Origin: Lachnospira sp. UBA4346
GTDB taxonomy: Bacteria > Bacillota > Clostridia > Lachnospirales > Lachnospiraceae
DNA: 64,000 nucleotides
Reading direction: 5' to 3'
NCBI GenBank assembly: GCA_002394205.1
Contig: DGTC01000052.1
Span: 1 to 64,000, forward strand
Shown here: piece by piece, positions 28,310-37,649 of the stretch
How the letters are laid out: each line of letters starts with the position of its first letter
How positions within the stretch are numbered: position 1 is the first letter of the stretch
Position numbers and translations under genes: made by a program
Notes under the pieces: model-generated
The model's input: only the letters and a program-made list of their open reading frames with translations
Databases searched by the model: none
Told to the model about the DNA's origin: nothing

Positions 28310-29128
28310 CTATGCTGATCTTGTATTGTGCAATGCTTCTCTCATAATCTCCCGATAATGCTTATATTTCCACAAATATAACATTGCAATTGCACCAAAT
28401 AATAACATAAATATTACAAATACCGGATGAATCATAACCATCCAGTTACGTGAAACCCGTCTTGTTAAAAATGGAACTCCATAAGCAGCCAATACACTCA
28501 GTGCCAAAATAATTCCATTATATATGTGACGATTGTCATACACTTTGGGAATATGGTCAAATGACAATATTGCCATTGCTTCGCCAATCGGTCTTGCCGC
28601 AATCGTTACAATTGCTGTCATTATCGCATGATATGGAGTTACTCCAAACATACATAAAATAATCGTATAGAAAATAAACTCACTAATCATTTTATAAAAC
28701 AGTCTCCCCAAACAATTCATATAAGGGCTGACTAACATTACTTTCACCATTAAATAATCCCGTTGTGCCATTGCAAACATGGTATTATTTGCAATACTGC
28801 CACCTATTGTTGTCAGAATAAAGAACATAAACAACAAGGTTCTCTCCTGATTCATTGCAACAAGCGGTCTTACCTGCGCAATCAACATATATGGGATATA
28901 CATAAATAACGCCACATAAATATATTTTTTGATAAATTCATACAAAAGCACAAAAATCTGTGCCAAAACACCAAGTGCTGTTCGCAGCTTTGTCTTATCT
29001 TCCGTAAAAATTGTTTCTGAGCAACGCTGTTCAAATACCGGAATCTTCAACATCAATTGAATCATCCGATTGGTTCCTTCATGAAACTTTAAAATTTTCT
29101 CAGCAAACAGTTTTCTAAATATTTCCAT
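28310..29128 (-). CDS. ABC transporter membrane subunit
   Basis: A 272-residue protein with about six hydrophobic helices from residue 60 onward; the N-terminal 55 residues are amphipathic. It overlaps the end of the ATPase gene by 14 bases, so it is the natural membrane partner. It resembles no family I can name closely; the proline- and methionine-rich helices fit ABC-2-type exporters. The downstream gene encodes the beta-propeller protein. Substrate unknown. Confidence 0.7.
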   Translation of the reverse strand: MEIFRKLFAEKILKFHEGTNRMIQLMLKIPVFEQRCSETIFTEDKTKLRTALGVLAQIFVLLYEFIKKYIYVALFMYIPYMLIAQVRPLVAMNQERTLLFMFFILTTIGGSIANNTMFAMAQRDYLMVKVMLVSPYMNCLGRLFYKMISEFIFYTIILCMFGVTPYHAIMTAIVTIAARPIGEAMAILSFDHIPKVYDNRHIYNGIILALSVLAAYGVPFLTRRVSRNWMVMIHPVFVIFMLLFGAIAMLYLWKYKHYREIMREALHNTRSA

Positions 29129-29789
29129 TGTCTGTCTCTCCTAATATCTGCTGTAACACTTCTTTTACCGGTGGTAAAGCAAATTCTTCCTTTGAAATAT
29201 CTGTTAATTCACCATCATGTAACACAATGAGATCTTTCGAAATTCTCAATGCATTTTCAATGAGCGATGTCGATATAATAATAATATGATTCTCTGTCAT
29301 TGTTTCTAATACACGGATAAAATCCCCAATAAACGACTCACTGCAGTAATCAAACGGCTCATCAAACATAATGACATATGGTTTCTGAATAAGAAATGCG
29401 GCTAACTGCAATCGTTTCTTATCCTCAAAACTCATATCTGCAATCAGTGTTTTGTGCGATTCTTTTGGAAAATGTACACGCTCCAGAAAATATTCCGGCG
29501 TTTCCTTCTCATCTTTTAAATTGCATAAAAACTGAACAAACTCGACAGCCGTCAGATTCATAGGAAGTATACTCTGTTTTGCTGCATAAAATAACGTACT
29601 CTTCATTTTGGTAACAACCGCACCATCATCTAACTTCACATCGCCACTGATACATTCAAAAAGAGTCGTCCTGCCGCTGCCGTTTTTGCCTAGAATTGCA
29701 TAAATTCTTCCCTTTCTAAATGAATAATTAATATCATTAAGAACTGGTTTCTTATTGTAAATTTTTGTAATATGATTCAGACGTAACAT
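29115..29789 (-). CDS. ABC transporter ATP-binding protein
   Basis: A 224-residue ATPase. Walker A is GKNGSGRTT, with arginine for the usual lysine at the sixth position of the loop (GxxGxGRTT), an unusual change because that lysine binds ATP phosphates. Walker B is VIMFDEPFDY and the H-loop is ISTSLIE, where the usual histidine is missing. The signature is MSFEDKKRL rather than LSGGQ. These changes suggest a weak or inactive ATPase. It heads a three-gene unit with a membrane subunit and a propeller protein. Confidence 0.78.
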   Translation of the reverse strand: MLRLNHITKIYNKKPVLNDINYSFRKGRIYAILGKNGSGRTTLFECISGDVKLDDGAVVTKMKSTLFYAAKQSILPMNLTAVEFVQFLCNLKDEKETPEYFLERVHFPKESHKTLIADMSFEDKKRLQLAAFLIQKPYVIMFDEPFDYCSESFIGDFIRVLETMTENHIIIISTSLIENALRISKDLIVLHDGELTDISKEEFALPPVKEVLQQILGETDNGNI

Positions 29790-30005
29790 AACATCTCCTG
29801 CTTATTATTATGAAATTCTTTTTAATTTCAATCATTCTATTTGTACTTTATATCGTTATTACTATAAAAAACGATCACACACATTATATACAACTTCAAA
29901 TGGTTTGTAAATAATTTACCTTGCTGAATTGCATTTCTATTGCAATGATGTTATAATTCATAAATCTTTGAAACCATCGTTTTTTTAGACGGGAGATCAT
30001 TATTA

Positions 30006-30689
30006 ATGAAATTTATCAAAAAAAACTGGCGCATCCTGTGTGGAACATATATTTTCATATATATGCCATGGTTTTTGTATCTGGAACGTACAATTACCGC
30101 CGATTCGCCTAATCTTCATATTGTGAATCATACCATTGATAATCTGATTCCATTTTGCAGATTTTTTATCATTCCATATTATATGTGGTTTGCATATGTA
30201 TTCTTAGCCTGTATCTTTATGTATTTTAAAGCTACTGATAAAGAATATCTTGCAGCTGCAATCACTTTGATTGCCGGAATGTCTATCTGCCTTGGCATCT
30301 GTACGATTTATCCAAACGGATTGTCCTTACGGCCTGCAAATGTTCCGGATGATATCTTTGGCAGACTAACCATGCTAATTTATGCAAGCGATACACCAAC
30401 AAATGTATTTCCTAGTATTCATGTATACAATTCTTTGGCTGTTGATATTGCACTTCGAAAATGTGAAGCTCTCAAAAATCACAAAGTGATTAAAAACTGT
30501 TCTACAATTCTTTGCATCCTTATCTGCATGTCAACTGTATTTGTAAAGCAGCACTCTGTATTTGACGTTATCGGCGGCTTTGCATTAATGGGTGTTATGT
30601 ATTTTGCTGTTTATGTAAGAGGTTATAAACGATTAGAACGAAAAGGATATATGCATACGTTTTCATTAGAACCTGAAAAAGAATCTTAA
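30006..30689 (+). CDS. PAP2-family membrane phosphatase or phosphotransferase
   Basis: A 227-residue protein with about six helices. PSIHVYNSLAVD (near residue 140) and KQHSVFDVIGG (near residue 180) are the second and third PAP2 phosphatase motifs with the catalytic histidines. The first motif (KxxxxxxRP) is reduced to GLSLRPANVP. Such proteins dephosphorylate phosphatidate, phosphatidylglycerol phosphate or undecaprenyl diphosphate; the form resembles the inositol phosphorylceramide-synthase-like group. The ribosome site GGGAG is rather distant from the ATG. Single-gene unit with a terminator at 30761. Confidence 0.82.
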   Translation: MKFIKKNWRILCGTYIFIYMPWFLYLERTITADSPNLHIVNHTIDNLIPFCRFFIIPYYMWFAYVFLACIFMYFKATDKEYLAAAITLIAGMSICLGICTIYPNGLSLRPANVPDDIFGRLTMLIYASDTPTNVFPSIHVYNSLAVDIALRKCEALKNHKVIKNCSTILCILICMSTVFVKQHSVFDVIGGFALMGVMYFAVYVRGYKRLERKGYMHTFSLEPEKES

Positions 30690-30760
30690 TGAAATTCCTT
30701 GTTCAATCTGGCTCTAAATCGTTTCCATACATATAAAATTTTCAATATATTAACATTATA

Positions 30761-30804
30761 AAACACACGACCTACATACATTTCCTGTAAGCCGTGTGTT
30801 TTTT
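30761..30804. terminator. Bidirectional terminator
   Basis: AAACACACGACCTAC pairs with GTAAGCCGTGTGTTT and is followed by a T-run on both strands. It separates the convergent PAP2 and thiC genes. Confidence 0.82.
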
Positions 30805-30860
30805 ACTGTCTAAAACTCCCCTATTTCATATTTCATTTTAACCCAATAATTTTATGTATA

Positions 30861-32168
30861 TTATTCATCAAAGATACTTACAATTTCACCATCTAAAATA
30901 CGATTCATATTTCGAACTGCACAGAAATTGCCGCACATTGAACAGGAATCTTCTTTCTCCGGCTTTGCAGATTCACGATACCGCTTCGCCTTATCCGGAT
31001 CGATTGCAAGAGAAAACATCTCATCCCAGTCTAATTTCTTTCTGGCAGCACTCATCTTGTAATCCCAGTCTGCCGCTCCTGGAATCCCCTTCGCAACATC
31101 TGCTGCATGCGCTGCTATTTTTGATGCAATAATCCCCTCTTTTACATCATCAATATCCGGAAGTCGTAAATGTTCTGCCGGTGTAACATAGCACAAAAAA
31201 GATGCGCCATACGTAGCTGCAATTGCACCGCCAATCGCTGCCGTTATATGATCATATCCGGGTGCAATATCCGTTACAAGCGGTCCTAACACATAAAATG
31301 GGGCACCTTTGCATAACTGTTTCTGAATTTCCATATTTGCCTGAATCTGATTAAGCGGCATATGTCCCGGTCCTTCTACCATCACCTGAACATTTTTCTC
31401 CCATGCACGTCTTGTCAGTTCTCCTAATGTAACAAGCTCCTCAATTTGTGAGACATCTGTTGCATCTGCAATACATCCCGGTCTGCACGCATCTCCTAAA
31501 CTCATCGTAACATCATACTTCTGGCAAATATCAAGAATATCATCATAATGCTCGTAAAATGGATTCTCATTACCTGTCATTTCCATCCATGCAAATATAA
31601 TAGAGCCACCTTTTGACACAATATTCATCAGTCTTTTATTTTCCTTAAAACGCTGTGCCGTTGCACGATTCAGTCCACAGTGAATGGTCATAAAATCCAC
31701 ACCATCTTTTGCATGCATTTCTACAATATCCAACCATTCCTGTGTCGTAATATCTTTTAGTGCTTTGTGATAATAAACGACTGCATCATAAATAGGAACG
31801 GTTCCTATCATCGCACTACATTCTGATGTCAGTTTCTTACGAAATGCGCGGGTATCACCAAATGAACTCAAATCCATAATGGCTTCTGCGCCCATTTCAA
31901 CCGCACTATTTACTTTTCCAAGTTCCATATTCATATCCATACAGTCTCTTGATGTTCCTAAATTGACATTAATTTTTGTCTTTAATCGTTCGCCAATTCC
32001 ATTTGGACTGAGACTCTTATGCAATTTGTTTGCAGGAATAATTACCTGCCCTTTCGCAATAAGCTCTCTCAATTCCTCCACGGCAATGTCTTCTTTTGCC
32101 GCAACAATTTCCATTTCTGACGTAATAATCCCCTTACGTGCAGCATCCATTTGTGTCGTATACTCCAC
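30861..32168 (-). CDS. thiC: Phosphomethylpyrimidine synthase
   Basis: A 435-residue radical-SAM enzyme that converts AIR to HMP phosphate in thiamine synthesis. The [4Fe-4S] cysteines are in CSMCGNFCAVR near the C terminus; MEGPGHMPLNQ and GPLVTDIAPGYDHI are family motifs. The protein begins with GTG at 32168, five bases after GGAGG; the first ATG at 32150 is poorly placed. The length fits the shorter bacterial ThiC type. A TPP riboswitch precedes it, so thiamine pyrophosphate should shut it off. It is a single-gene unit. Confidence 0.96.
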   Translation of the reverse strand: MEYTTQMDAARKGIITSEMEIVAAKEDIAVEELRELIAKGQVIIPANKLHKSLSPNGIGERLKTKINVNLGTSRDCMDMNMELGKVNSAVEMGAEAIMDLSSFGDTRAFRKKLTSECSAMIGTVPIYDAVVYYHKALKDITTQEWLDIVEMHAKDGVDFMTIHCGLNRATAQRFKENKRLMNIVSKGGSIIFAWMEMTGNENPFYEHYDDILDICQKYDVTMSLGDACRPGCIADATDVSQIEELVTLGELTRRAWEKNVQVMVEGPGHMPLNQIQANMEIQKQLCKGAPFYVLGPLVTDIAPGYDHITAAIGGAIAATYGASFLCYVTPAEHLRLPDIDDVKEGIIASKIAAHAADVAKGIPGAADWDYKMSAARKKLDWDEMFSLAIDPDKAKRYRESAKPEKEDSCSMCGNFCAVRNMNRILDGEIVSIFDE

Positions 32169-32180
32169 AATGCCCTCCTT

Positions 32181-32196
32181 TTGCTAATATTAGCAA
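32181..32196. other. Perfect 16-base palindrome upstream of the thiC ribosome site
   Basis: TTGCTAATATTAGCAA ends directly before AAGGAGG. It could fold as a small hairpin that modulates ribosome access or be a protein-binding operator. Confidence 0.45.
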
Positions 32197-32355
32197 TTAT
32201 TCTGTTGTTATAGTGGTATATGAAATGATACTTTCCTGAAAATTATAGAATTCAAATTTCAATAAAACACGATACGCAGTCTGATTCAGAATCCATATCA
32301 AATAAAATATATGCAGTTTTATACTAATCTGCTTCTTCTATAATAAAAGAACATC

Positions 32356-32456
32356 TGTTAGAACTCCCTACGGTGGCATTATCCACATCAGGTTATGGGT
32401 CGGAATACATTCCCTCTCAGCAGTTTCTGATTCATCATCAGCTTATGCTCCCCAGA
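32356..32456 (-). promoter_or_regulatory. TPP riboswitch of thiC
   Basis: The minus strand contains the THI-box core: CTGCTGAGAGGG, then GACCCATAACCTGAT and GGATAATGCCACCGTAGGGA, in the correct order. The aptamer lies 190 bases before the thiC start. A second TGAATCAGACTGC at 32276-32291 repeats part of the aptamer (TGAATCAGAAACTGC) and may join the expression platform. No clear intrinsic terminator follows, so control at translation is possible. Confidence 0.95.
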
Positions 32457-32542
32457 AAAATATACATTTGATAACGCCATTATAGCACGTTACAGGTAAA
32501 AGTCAACTAATGACAGTGAAAGAACATAAGGGCTTTCATCAT

Positions 32543-32595
32543 AAAATGCACGCTTTGAAGCATCTTCTTATCTTTCATTCAAAACGTGCACTTTT
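32543..32595 (-). terminator. Terminator of the MATE gene
   Basis: AAAAGTGCACGTTTTGAA pairs with TTCAAAGCGTGCATTTT across a loop, directly after the minus-strand MATE stop. Confidence 0.8.
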
Positions 32596-32598
32596 AAT

Positions 32599-33969
32599 TT
32601 ATTTATATTCTGTTCTTGTAAACTCTTTGATAATTAAAATCGTACATACCAAAAAAGCAAACATATCTGCAATCGGTCCTGCATATAATATTCCGGAAAT
32701 TCCGAAAAACAATGGCAGAATAATTAACAATGGCAATAAGAAAATGATCTGTCTGGTCAAAGACATAATCACACCACCGATTGGCTTGCCCATCGCTGTA
32801 TAAGCATTTGAAGAAATCGGCTGCATAAAATTCACAAATGTAAAGAATAAGAATATTCTAAAATATTTGATTGCAAACTCAAAATATTCCGGAGAACTAT
32901 TTCCAAATATGGAAATAATGGCACGCGGACACAACTGGAACAGTGAAAATGCAATCAATGAAATTCCAAATCCATACGTGATGGCAAGTCGATATGTCTT
33001 CTTTACACGGTCGTAATTTCTGCCGCCATAATTATAACTAATAATCGGCTGCAAACCTTGTGAAATTCCGATAATAAATGCCATATAAATCATATTTACT
33101 TTTGCTACAATCCCTGCAACCGCAATCGGAATAGATTCTCCATAAGATGATAATGCACCATAATGTCTAAGACTGTTATTCATTACAATCTGAACAATCA
33201 TCATCGCTACCTGATTAAATGCCTGCGCCGCTCCTAATGAAGCAATTCGAACTGCATTGTTTGCTTTTAAAATAAAACTGTGTTTCGTAAATCGAACTGT
33301 CTTTGCATGAATCAGAAAATATGCAACAAGACAGCTTGCACAGATTTGTCCGATAATCGTTGCCCATGCTGCTCCTTCCATACCCATATGAAATCCCATT
33401 AGAAACAGTGCATCTAGCGCTGTATTAATCACTGCTCCCGTTAAATTACACGCCATCGTTGCCTGTGGTCTTCCATCTGCACGCAACAGACTTCCTCCGC
33501 CAATGGAAAAAATCTGAAACGGAAATCCAATGGATACAATTCTTGTATATGCCTGCGCATATGGAAGTACATTTGCAGGAGAGCCAAAAAATGTCAAAAT
33601 CGGCGTAAGAAACATCTGTGTAATACACAAAAGAATGACACCTGCTCCAAGTAACAGCACAATGGCATTTCCCATATAATCGGCTGCTTTTTCCCCTTCT
33701 TTTTCATCAAACTTTGCCTTTCCCATCGCTATATTAAAGGCGGAAGCACCTCCAATTCCAAATAATAACGAAATACCTGTGCATGCAATGGATAATGGAA
33801 ACTGAATATTGGTAGCTGCATTTCCCAATTCTCCGACCGTTCTTCCTATAAAAAACTGATCAACAATGTTATATAGAGAACTTACCAGCATCGCAATGAT
33901 ACTTGGTATTGCAAATTCAATCAAAAGACTGCTGACATTCTTTTCTCCTAACTTATTTTTATCACTCAT
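32599..33969 (-). CDS. MATE-family efflux transporter
   Basis: A 456-residue membrane protein with twelve helices, of the MatE fold that exports cationic drugs or metabolites using Na+ or H+. PSIIAMLVSSLYNIVDQFFIGRTVG at the start is the MATE signature, and GISQGLQPIISYNYGGR is the equivalent of the second half. The gene overlaps the upstream MarR gene by eight bases, so a drug-responsive regulator and its exporter form one operon. The substrate is unknown. Confidence 0.92.
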   Translation of the reverse strand: MSDKNKLGEKNVSSLLIEFAIPSIIAMLVSSLYNIVDQFFIGRTVGELGNAATNIQFPLSIACTGISLLFGIGGASAFNIAMGKAKFDEKEGEKAADYMGNAIVLLLGAGVILLCITQMFLTPILTFFGSPANVLPYAQAYTRIVSIGFPFQIFSIGGGSLLRADGRPQATMACNLTGAVINTALDALFLMGFHMGMEGAAWATIIGQICASCLVAYFLIHAKTVRFTKHSFILKANNAVRIASLGAAQAFNQVAMMIVQIVMNNSLRHYGALSSYGESIPIAVAGIVAKVNMIYMAFIIGISQGLQPIISYNYGGRNYDRVKKTYRLAITYGFGISLIAFSLFQLCPRAIISIFGNSSPEYFEFAIKYFRIFLFFTFVNFMQPISSNAYTAMGKPIGGVIMSLTRQIIFLLPLLIILPLFFGISGILYAGPIADMFAFLVCTILIIKEFTRTEYK

Positions 33970-34408
33970 GGTTTTCCTCCTTGCTGTTTTTATATGCCAT
34001 ATAGTTTGTTAATATTTGATCAAGCACCCGTTCTGTCGTTTCAATATCTTCCTGCGATATTCCCCGAAGCATCTTATCATTCCACAACGGTCTTCTCTCT
34101 TCCATAACTTTCCATCGCTGTTCCCCAAATGGCGTTAAAGAAATATAATTACACCGTTTGTCCTTCTCATCTTTTGTTCGTTCTATCAATCCTTTTTCAA
34201 GCATCATCCGAACCGTTTTCGTTACCGCTGACTTGTGTATCTGAATCCGCTCTGCAAGTTCTTCCTGCGTCATTTTTCCATTGTTGTGAAGCACCTGCAG
34301 AAATGATATTTCTGAAAAAGCGATTCCAACATCCTGAAGTGTATCGTTCCAAAATTCCTGGTTTCTGTGAAAAATACGGGATACCAGCTTCGATATTGTA
34401 CTATTCAT
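33962..34408 (-). CDS. MarR-family regulator
   Basis: A 148-residue winged-helix protein. The recognition helix region is MTQEELAERIQIHKSAVTKTVRMMLEKGLIERTKDEKDKRCNYISLT, with the MarR wing. It is first in the operon with the MATE exporter and probably represses it until a ligand binds. The ribosome site is GGAGATACAAT. A MarR-type operator is not distinct by eye in the AT-rich upstream region. Confidence 0.9.
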   Translation of the reverse strand: MNSTISKLVSRIFHRNQEFWNDTLQDVGIAFSEISFLQVLHNNGKMTQEELAERIQIHKSAVTKTVRMMLEKGLIERTKDEKDKRCNYISLTPFGEQRWKVMEERRPLWNDKMLRGISQEDIETTERVLDQILTNYMAYKNSKEENHE

Positions 34409-34615
34409 ATTGTATCTCCTTATCCCTAACTGTGATATATAAATTAGTTTACTATGAAACTTTTTAATTAAGATACCACATAAATAGTTTCATAGTCAAC
34501 TATTTATTTTTAAATACTATTTTATAACTTGTTCTGTGCTGTTTCTCTATTTTATTTGCATTTATTGAGCAAATCCCATATACTAAATACAGTAATACTT
34601 GAGGGGAAATAATTC

Positions 34616-35209
34616 ATGAAAACTTATCGAAAGCGTTACAGAACTTATATCAGGCAATACCGTCGTTTATTTATTGTTCTGTGTATCAGTACGATTCTTC
34701 TGCTGACATTGTGTATTCATAACCGTGTACTACATAGTCTCCATCCAGACTCTTATGCAAGCACTACACCTATTGATACCCTTTATCAGAATGGTTCCCG
34801 TTATGTCCACTGTAGTGCAGACACACTCTATTATACCGGATATGATTGTCTAAAACATTCAACCGTCACCGGCTACTACTACTACTCATTGAACGATGAA
34901 ACCTGTACCATTTATCTTCTTTCAAAAGAAACTGTCGGTGATACGCCGCCTCTTACATTGGGCAATGTTCAAATTTTGGGAAAATTATTGAAAAATGATA
35001 AAAATCTGACACCATTATTACAATATATGGCAAATGATATGAATTGGAATTACTATGGTATTTCACATTTTAGCAGTTCCATTATCATCAGTGAATGTGA
35101 CTACAACCTTGCATTGCTTATTGCACTGGCTGCAATCACACTTTTTGTTCTTCTATGTGATATAGAATTCTTTTTGTATATTACCTGGTTGAAAAAAAGA
35201 AAGGTTTAG
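34616..35209 (+). CDS. Membrane protein of unknown function
   Basis: A 197-residue protein with a helix near residues 20-38 and another near 163-188, leaving about 120 residues outside the cell. The basic N terminus (KTYRKRYRTYIRQYRR) fits the positive-inside rule. The outer part has several cysteines and tyrosines but no motif I recognise. The stop codon overlaps the convergent acetyltransferase stop by three bases. The ribosome site GAGGGG is good. Confidence 0.65.
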   Translation: MKTYRKRYRTYIRQYRRLFIVLCISTILLLTLCIHNRVLHSLHPDSYASTTPIDTLYQNGSRYVHCSADTLYYTGYDCLKHSTVTGYYYYSLNDETCTIYLLSKETVGDTPPLTLGNVQILGKLLKNDKNLTPLLQYMANDMNWNYYGISHFSSSIIISECDYNLALLIALAAITLFVLLCDIEFFLYITWLKKRKV

Positions 35210-35637
35210 TCTAATATCTTTTCCATCCAGATATGTGGACAGCCTTCTTCCTCTCCAACTTCTCCATAGGCTGTATACCCCTGCTTTTCATAGAATGGCT
35301 GTACCCGGCATTGTGCATGCAAAATAACACGTCTGCCGCCATTCTTTCTTATTTTCTGTTCTGCCTGCTGCACAACAACTGCGCCAAGATGTTCTTTTCG
35401 ATAAGATTTCTTGACCGCAACACGCCCAAGATAATATGTTTCCTTTTCATTATCTTTTGCCGGAAAATATCTGCAACAGGCAATAGGAACAGTTGCATCG
35501 AAAATAACAATATGTTCTGCGATTTCATCAATGGTATCAAACTCTTCCTGAAATCCCTGTTCCACGACAAACACCTCTGTGCGAAGCTGTTTTTCTGCTT
35601 CTGTAAGTTCCTTCGTTATTTTAACAATTCTATTCAT
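35206..35637 (-). CDS. GNAT-family N-acetyltransferase
   Basis: A 143-residue acetyltransferase. TYYLGRVAVKKSYRKEHLGAVVVQQAE is GNAT motif A with the acetyl-CoA pyrophosphate loop (R/Q-x-x-G/A-type), and the end HAQCRVQPFYEKQGYTAYGE is motif B with the usual YxKxGY. It resembles the ElaA group. The substrate is not known. Ribosome site AGAGGAAG. Confidence 0.85.
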   Translation of the reverse strand: MNRIVKITKELTEAEKQLRTEVFVVEQGFQEEFDTIDEIAEHIVIFDATVPIACCRYFPAKDNEKETYYLGRVAVKKSYRKEHLGAVVVQQAEQKIRKNGGRRVILHAQCRVQPFYEKQGYTAYGEVGEEEGCPHIWMEKILD

Positions 35638-35673
35638 TTGGCTTCCTCTGTTTTTCTATACATTTTCGTGTTT

Positions 35674-36411
35674 TTATTCAAAGAATAAACTAATTAAAAT
35701 AAAAAATACACCGATTGCAACTCCCGTCCCGGTTGTCTTCCATTTCTTTAAATGCACAACCATAGGAATTAATTCAAAAATGACAATATATGCAACCATA
35801 CCAAGTGTAACTGCAATCAACATTCCAATCACTGTATCATTAATATATCCCCATAACAGATGCATCAAAATTCCACCAATAAAAGAGGAAACTGTCGCAC
35901 TTGTTATCATAATAATGCGATTCCATTTCTTATGCAGGGTCGAATACAATATCATCCCCATCGGAATATTGTGCAATCCAACACCGATTGCCACCATAAT
36001 TCCTGTCGTTACAGACTGTTCTGCAATACTATACACCGCCATTCCTTCAATAATATTGTGCAATGTCACTGCAATTGCTGCAATGAATCCCACATGTGTT
36101 ACATTGCCCTCCGTATATTCATGATGATGCCCATGCTGTGCATAATGCGCATCATGATCCGGTATAAAATGGTCAAATGCCTTTAAAATAACAAGTCCAA
36201 TCACTGCACACAAAAGAACCAGCCACCAGTTTTTTATGCCTAAATGTTCTACTGATTCCGGAAGCAATTCTAATATCGCAAGCATTGACAACGTTCCTAA
36301 TGCCATGGATACAGAAAACTGCTCGATAATTTTATGCCCTCTGGCAACATACGAAGCAAATGCTCCAAATAAAATAAATAAGCCTAATACAAATGTTATA
36401 ATTAATCCCAT
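35674..36411 (-). CDS. ZIP-family metal transporter
   Basis: A 245-residue protein with eight helices. The family metal sites HNIIEGMA in helix IV and GVGLHNIPMGMILYS in helix V are present. A histidine-rich loop at about residues 88-105 (HDAHYAQHGHHHEY) lies between them, as in zinc importers of the ZupT/GufA type. It probably imports Zn2+ and related divalent metals. An ArsR-type regulator with a histidine-rich N terminus lies 1.2 kb away (37650) but is not in the same operon. Confidence 0.9.
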   Translation of the reverse strand: MGLIITFVLGLFILFGAFASYVARGHKIIEQFSVSMALGTLSMLAILELLPESVEHLGIKNWWLVLLCAVIGLVILKAFDHFIPDHDAHYAQHGHHHEYTEGNVTHVGFIAAIAVTLHNIIEGMAVYSIAEQSVTTGIMVAIGVGLHNIPMGMILYSTLHKKWNRIIMITSATVSSFIGGILMHLLWGYINDTVIGMLIAVTLGMVAYIVIFELIPMVVHLKKWKTTGTGVAIGVFFILISLFFE

Positions 36412-36505
36412 GTCTTCCTTTTCCTATTTTCTTATTTTTCTATATATCTTCCTCATCATACAAAAAAACATTCCTAAATACAAGTATTTTTTATTGTACA
36501 CAATA

Positions 36506-37384
36506 TTATTTTGCATCATATTGTGTACCGATGACTGTTCCACGTTCCGTTTCTTTTGCTGTATATAAATTTCCGTCTGCTATTTCTAACAGTTCTCTGA
36601 CTTGCGCATCCGTCTCTGCCCTGCCAATTACATATCCGCACGTGATTCCTATCGAAACCTCCAGATTCTTAATGCTGTGATGTTTTAATTGTGTCTGCAG
36701 TCCCTGTATCTTTCGTTTTGCAATCTCTTCTACCGGCTCTGGTACAACAATCAGAAATTCATCTCCGCCCCATCTGTAACAATGCTTCTGCCCGAATAAT
36801 TCCATCATATAATCTGCCACTGTTTTTAATACACAATCTCCCATATCATGTCCATACGTATCGTTAAATCGTTTAAAATAATCCACATCAAAGATCATCA
36901 TAAACACTTCTCGATGTATAAATGAATCATAATCCTCCCGAAATGCGTGCCGATTCTGTAATTGCGTCAATGCACCTGTTCGTGAACGCTCCTCTAATGC
37001 CGCCTTTTCACTTGACAACCGTTCATTTAATAAACGCAGACGTTCCAATGCCTTTTCATTTTTTGTATGTAAGTGACCTATGAATAAAATATCCAACAAA
37101 ATTCCTATAATAATAACAATAATTTTTTCAACATTTAACGCCGAATATGTAACAAAATCATGATTATTTGAAAAGAAATACATCGAATATATCAAAATAA
37201 CAACGCCGCTCGATAATCCCGCCACATATCCTTTAAAAACCAATGCAACTGTCATCACCGTAAATAAAATGATATTTGGATTCGGTATCGTTAAAATATT
37301 ACAACACAGTGCAACCAATATTGTACCTAATACTGCACATCCACTACTATACAACTCTTTTTTCACTTTTTCTTTCATAGGCAT
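36506..37384 (-). CDS. Membrane-bound diguanylate cyclase
   Basis: A 292-residue protein. The N-terminal half has five or six membrane helices (to about residue 115), then a short coiled coil (RLLNERLSSEKAALEERSR), then a GGDEF domain with RWGGDEFLIVVP, YGHDMGDCVL and the N-terminal LTQLQNRHAF motif. The GGDEF motif is intact, so it should make cyclic di-GMP. No RxxD inhibitory site is plain. Two ATGs, 37384 and 37378, both follow GGGGAG-like sites; the shorter fits slightly better. Confidence 0.88.
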   Translation of the reverse strand: MPMKEKVKKELYSSGCAVLGTILVALCCNILTIPNPNIILFTVMTVALVFKGYVAGLSSGVVILIYSMYFFSNNHDFVTYSALNVEKIIVIIIGILLDILFIGHLHTKNEKALERLRLLNERLSSEKAALEERSRTGALTQLQNRHAFREDYDSFIHREVFMMIFDVDYFKRFNDTYGHDMGDCVLKTVADYMMELFGQKHCYRWGGDEFLIVVPEPVEEIAKRKIQGLQTQLKHHSIKNLEVSIGITCGYVIGRAETDAQVRELLEIADGNLYTAKETERGTVIGTQYDAK

Positions 37385-37568
37385 CTCCCCATCTCCTCTA
37401 CGGTTTTGTGTTCGGACACTTTTACAGATTACTTTTTTACGCCTCAAATGTTTATTAATTTAATTATACTACATTTTGTATTGCTTCTGTTGCAAAATAT
37501 AACGAATTTTATTAATAAATTTACTGAATTTTTCTTTGAAAAATTAAAAATCTAGGACAATATACCAA

Positions 37569-37597
37569 TTGTCAAATGACAAAAAATCGGGTATTAT
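37569..37597 (+). promoter_or_regulatory. Promoter with overlapping palindromic operator of the ArsR gene
   Basis: TTGTCA (37569-37574) and TATTAT (37592-37597) are spaced by 17 bases. The -35 box is half of a perfect palindrome TTGTCA-AA-TGACAA (37569-37582). ArsR-type repressors bind such sites, so the regulator downstream probably represses itself here. Confidence 0.65.
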
Positions 37598-37649
37598 AAA
37601 ATTAGTAATAATTGAAACAAATTTTTTCCTATTGGAGGGATTCATTCTT

